From the NCBI GenBank assembly GCA_015491615.1, contig WFVN01000254.1, positions 1 to 6,518 on the forward strand: a stretch of 6,518 nucleotides of DNA, read 5' to 3'. The notes under the pieces were generated by a model. That model saw only the letters and a program-made list of their open reading frames with translations, was not told the origin of the DNA and did no database searches. A program made the position numbers and the translations under genes. This document shows positions 5,448-6,518 of the stretch, in pieces (position 1 is the stretch's first letter; every line of letters begins with the position of its first letter). The stretch is from Gammaproteobacteria bacterium (lineage in GTDB: Bacteria; Pseudomonadota; Gammaproteobacteria; S012-40).

Positions 5448-6518
5448 GGGCGTTCACCAGGCACAGATCGGTGACCAGGGCGGTGGCCTCCGGCCTTCCC
5501 AGAGCGCGCGCCTTCTCGGCCATGGCCAGGAGCGCGTCGCGGTCGCGCAGACGCTCCTCCAACAGGGCCCCCAGGCGTTCGGCGTCCAGGTCCCGCTGCT
5601 GGACCAGGACCGCCGCCCCGGCGTCGGCCAGGTAGCGGGCGTTGGCGGTCTGATGGTCGTCCACCGCATAAGGGTAGGGCACGAGGATGGCGGCCGCCCC
5701 GGCCACCGCCAGTTCGGAAACGGTGAGGGCGCCGGCGCGGCACAGCACCAGATCGGACCAGTGGTAGGCGGCGGCCATGTCTTCGATGAAGGGCATCACC
5801 TCCGCTTCCACCCCCACCTCGGCGTAGGCCCGGCGGGTGGCCTCCAGGTGCCGCTCGCCGCACTGGTGATGGACGTGCGGGCGTCGCTCCGCAGGCAGGC
5901 GGGCGAGGGCGCGGGGCACCGTCTCGTTGAAGAAGGCCGCCCCCAGGCTGCCTCCCACCACCAACAGGCGGGACCGCCCGCGGCGCTCGGCGAGGCGCTC
6001 GCGGGGGGCGGGGATACGGGCGAAGGCCTCGCGCACCGGGTTGCCGGTGACCACCACCCGCTTCGACTCGGGGAGAGTGCCGGGGAAGCCGCACAGGACG
6101 CGCCGCGCCAGGGGCTTCAGCAGGCGGTTGGTGAGGCCGGGGATGCGGTTCTGTTCGTGGATGAGCAGGGGGCGGCCCAGGAGGCGTGCCGCCACCCCGC
6201 CGGGGCCGGTGACGAAGCCACCCATGCCCAGCACCAGGTGGGCGCGGCGCCGGCGCAGGATGGCGAGGGCCTGGAGGAGGGCGCGCAGCAACTGCCACGG
6301 CGCGCCCAGCCAGCGGCCCAGGCCCTTGCCGCGCAGACCGCCCACCTCCACCCAGTCGATGGGAAAACCGTGCGCCGGCACCACTTTCGCCTCCAGGCCG
6401 CGGCGGGTGCCCATCCAGCTCACCTCCACGCCCTCGTCGCGAAGGCGCTCGGCCACCGCCAGGGCGGGGAAGACGTGGCCGCCGGTGCCGCCGGCCATGA
6501 CCACCATGCGCAGGCTCA
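5440..6518 (-). CDS. murG: Lipid II synthase MurG (start at or just beyond window edge)
   Basis: MurG is a peripheral inner-membrane GT-B glycosyltransferase that moves GlcNAc from UDP-GlcNAc to lipid I, making lipid II. Counting from the ATG at 6507, it shows the first glycine loop MAGGTGGHVFPALAVAE (4-20), GMGGFVTGPGG (94-104) and HEQNRIPGLTNR (117-128). The second loop GGSLGAAFFNE (185-195), the donor-site region CRAGALTVSEL (256-266) and PYAVDDHQTANARYL (279-293) follow. Length is 355 from that ATG, matching E. coli. However, no ribosome binding site precedes 6507, and starting there would cut into the first beta strand. The frame stays open to the edge as (?)TG AGC CTG CGC ATG. If the next base is A, the protein starts MSLRMVVMAGG one base outside the window, in an ATGA overlap with the preceding gene, probably ftsW. 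The 3' end overlaps murC by 8 bases. Confidence 0.96.
   Translation of the reverse strand, partial: SLRMVVMAGGTGGHVFPALAVAERLRDEGVEVSWMGTRRGLEAKVVPAHGFPIDWVEVGGLRGKGLGRWLGAPWQLLRALLQALAILRRRRAHLVLGMGGFVTGPGGVAARLLGRPLLIHEQNRIPGLTNRLLKPLARRVLCGFPGTLPESKRVVVTGNPVREAFARIPAPRERLAERRGRSRLLVVGGSLGAAFFNETVPRALARLPAERRPHVHHQCGERHLEATRRAYAEVGVEAEVMPFIEDMAAAYHWSDLVLCRAGALTVSELAVAGAAAILVPYPYAVDDHQTANARYLADAGAAVLVQQRDLDAERLGALLEERLRDRDALLAMAEKARALGRPEATALVTDLCLVNAHV

Noticed and set aside
4326..5474. Plus-strand open frame of 382 codons opposite murC
   Set aside because: It lies across the intact murC gene, its translation is low-complexity (Gly, Val, His, Ala), and it has no family motif. It is a shadow.

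Overview
The window is a stretch of the conserved division and cell wall (dcw) cluster, read entirely from the minus strand. In transcription order, from high to low coordinates, it holds murG, murC, murB, ddl, ftsQ, ftsA and the first 61 codons of ftsZ. Coding is essentially continuous. Five of the six gene junctions overlap by 4 to 16 bases, and the sixth (ftsA to ftsZ) has a 17-base gap. No stretch of 300 bases lacks a gene. I see no RNA genes, mobile elements, CRISPR arrays or factor-independent terminators.

The organism is most likely a high-GC gammaproteobacterium. The evidence is the gene order, the FtsZ N-terminus (MFEIMDAS followed by VIKVIGVGGGGGNAVEHM), an FtsQ POTRA protein, a DdlB-type ligase and an FtsA with a proteobacterial-type C-terminal amphipathic helix. 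murB lies between murC and ddl, as in many high-GC gammaproteobacteria (for example Chromatiales-like lineages) and in alphaproteobacteria. In E. coli murB is elsewhere on the chromosome. The exact genus cannot be told from this window.

Layout: murG (5440 to the right edge) makes lipid II. murC (4026-5447) adds L-Ala to UDP-MurNAc. murB (3106-4029) makes UDP-MurNAc from the enolpyruvyl precursor. ddl (2156-3109) makes D-Ala-D-Ala. ftsQ (1437-2171) is the periplasmic bridge of the divisome. ftsA (203-1444) tethers FtsZ to the membrane. ftsZ (1-185, cut) builds the Z ring. Together they supply peptidoglycan precursors and the septal scaffold. By analogy with known dcw clusters, ftsW is expected just beyond the right edge and the rest of ftsZ beyond the left edge.

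All catalytic and binding motifs I checked are intact, and I see no frameshift or truncation other than at the window edges. I found no evidence of a new biological system here. The points worth a second look are small: the murG start at the window edge, start-site choices in murC and ftsQ, the chain of overlapping junctions, and a short perfect palindrome in the 3' end of ddl.
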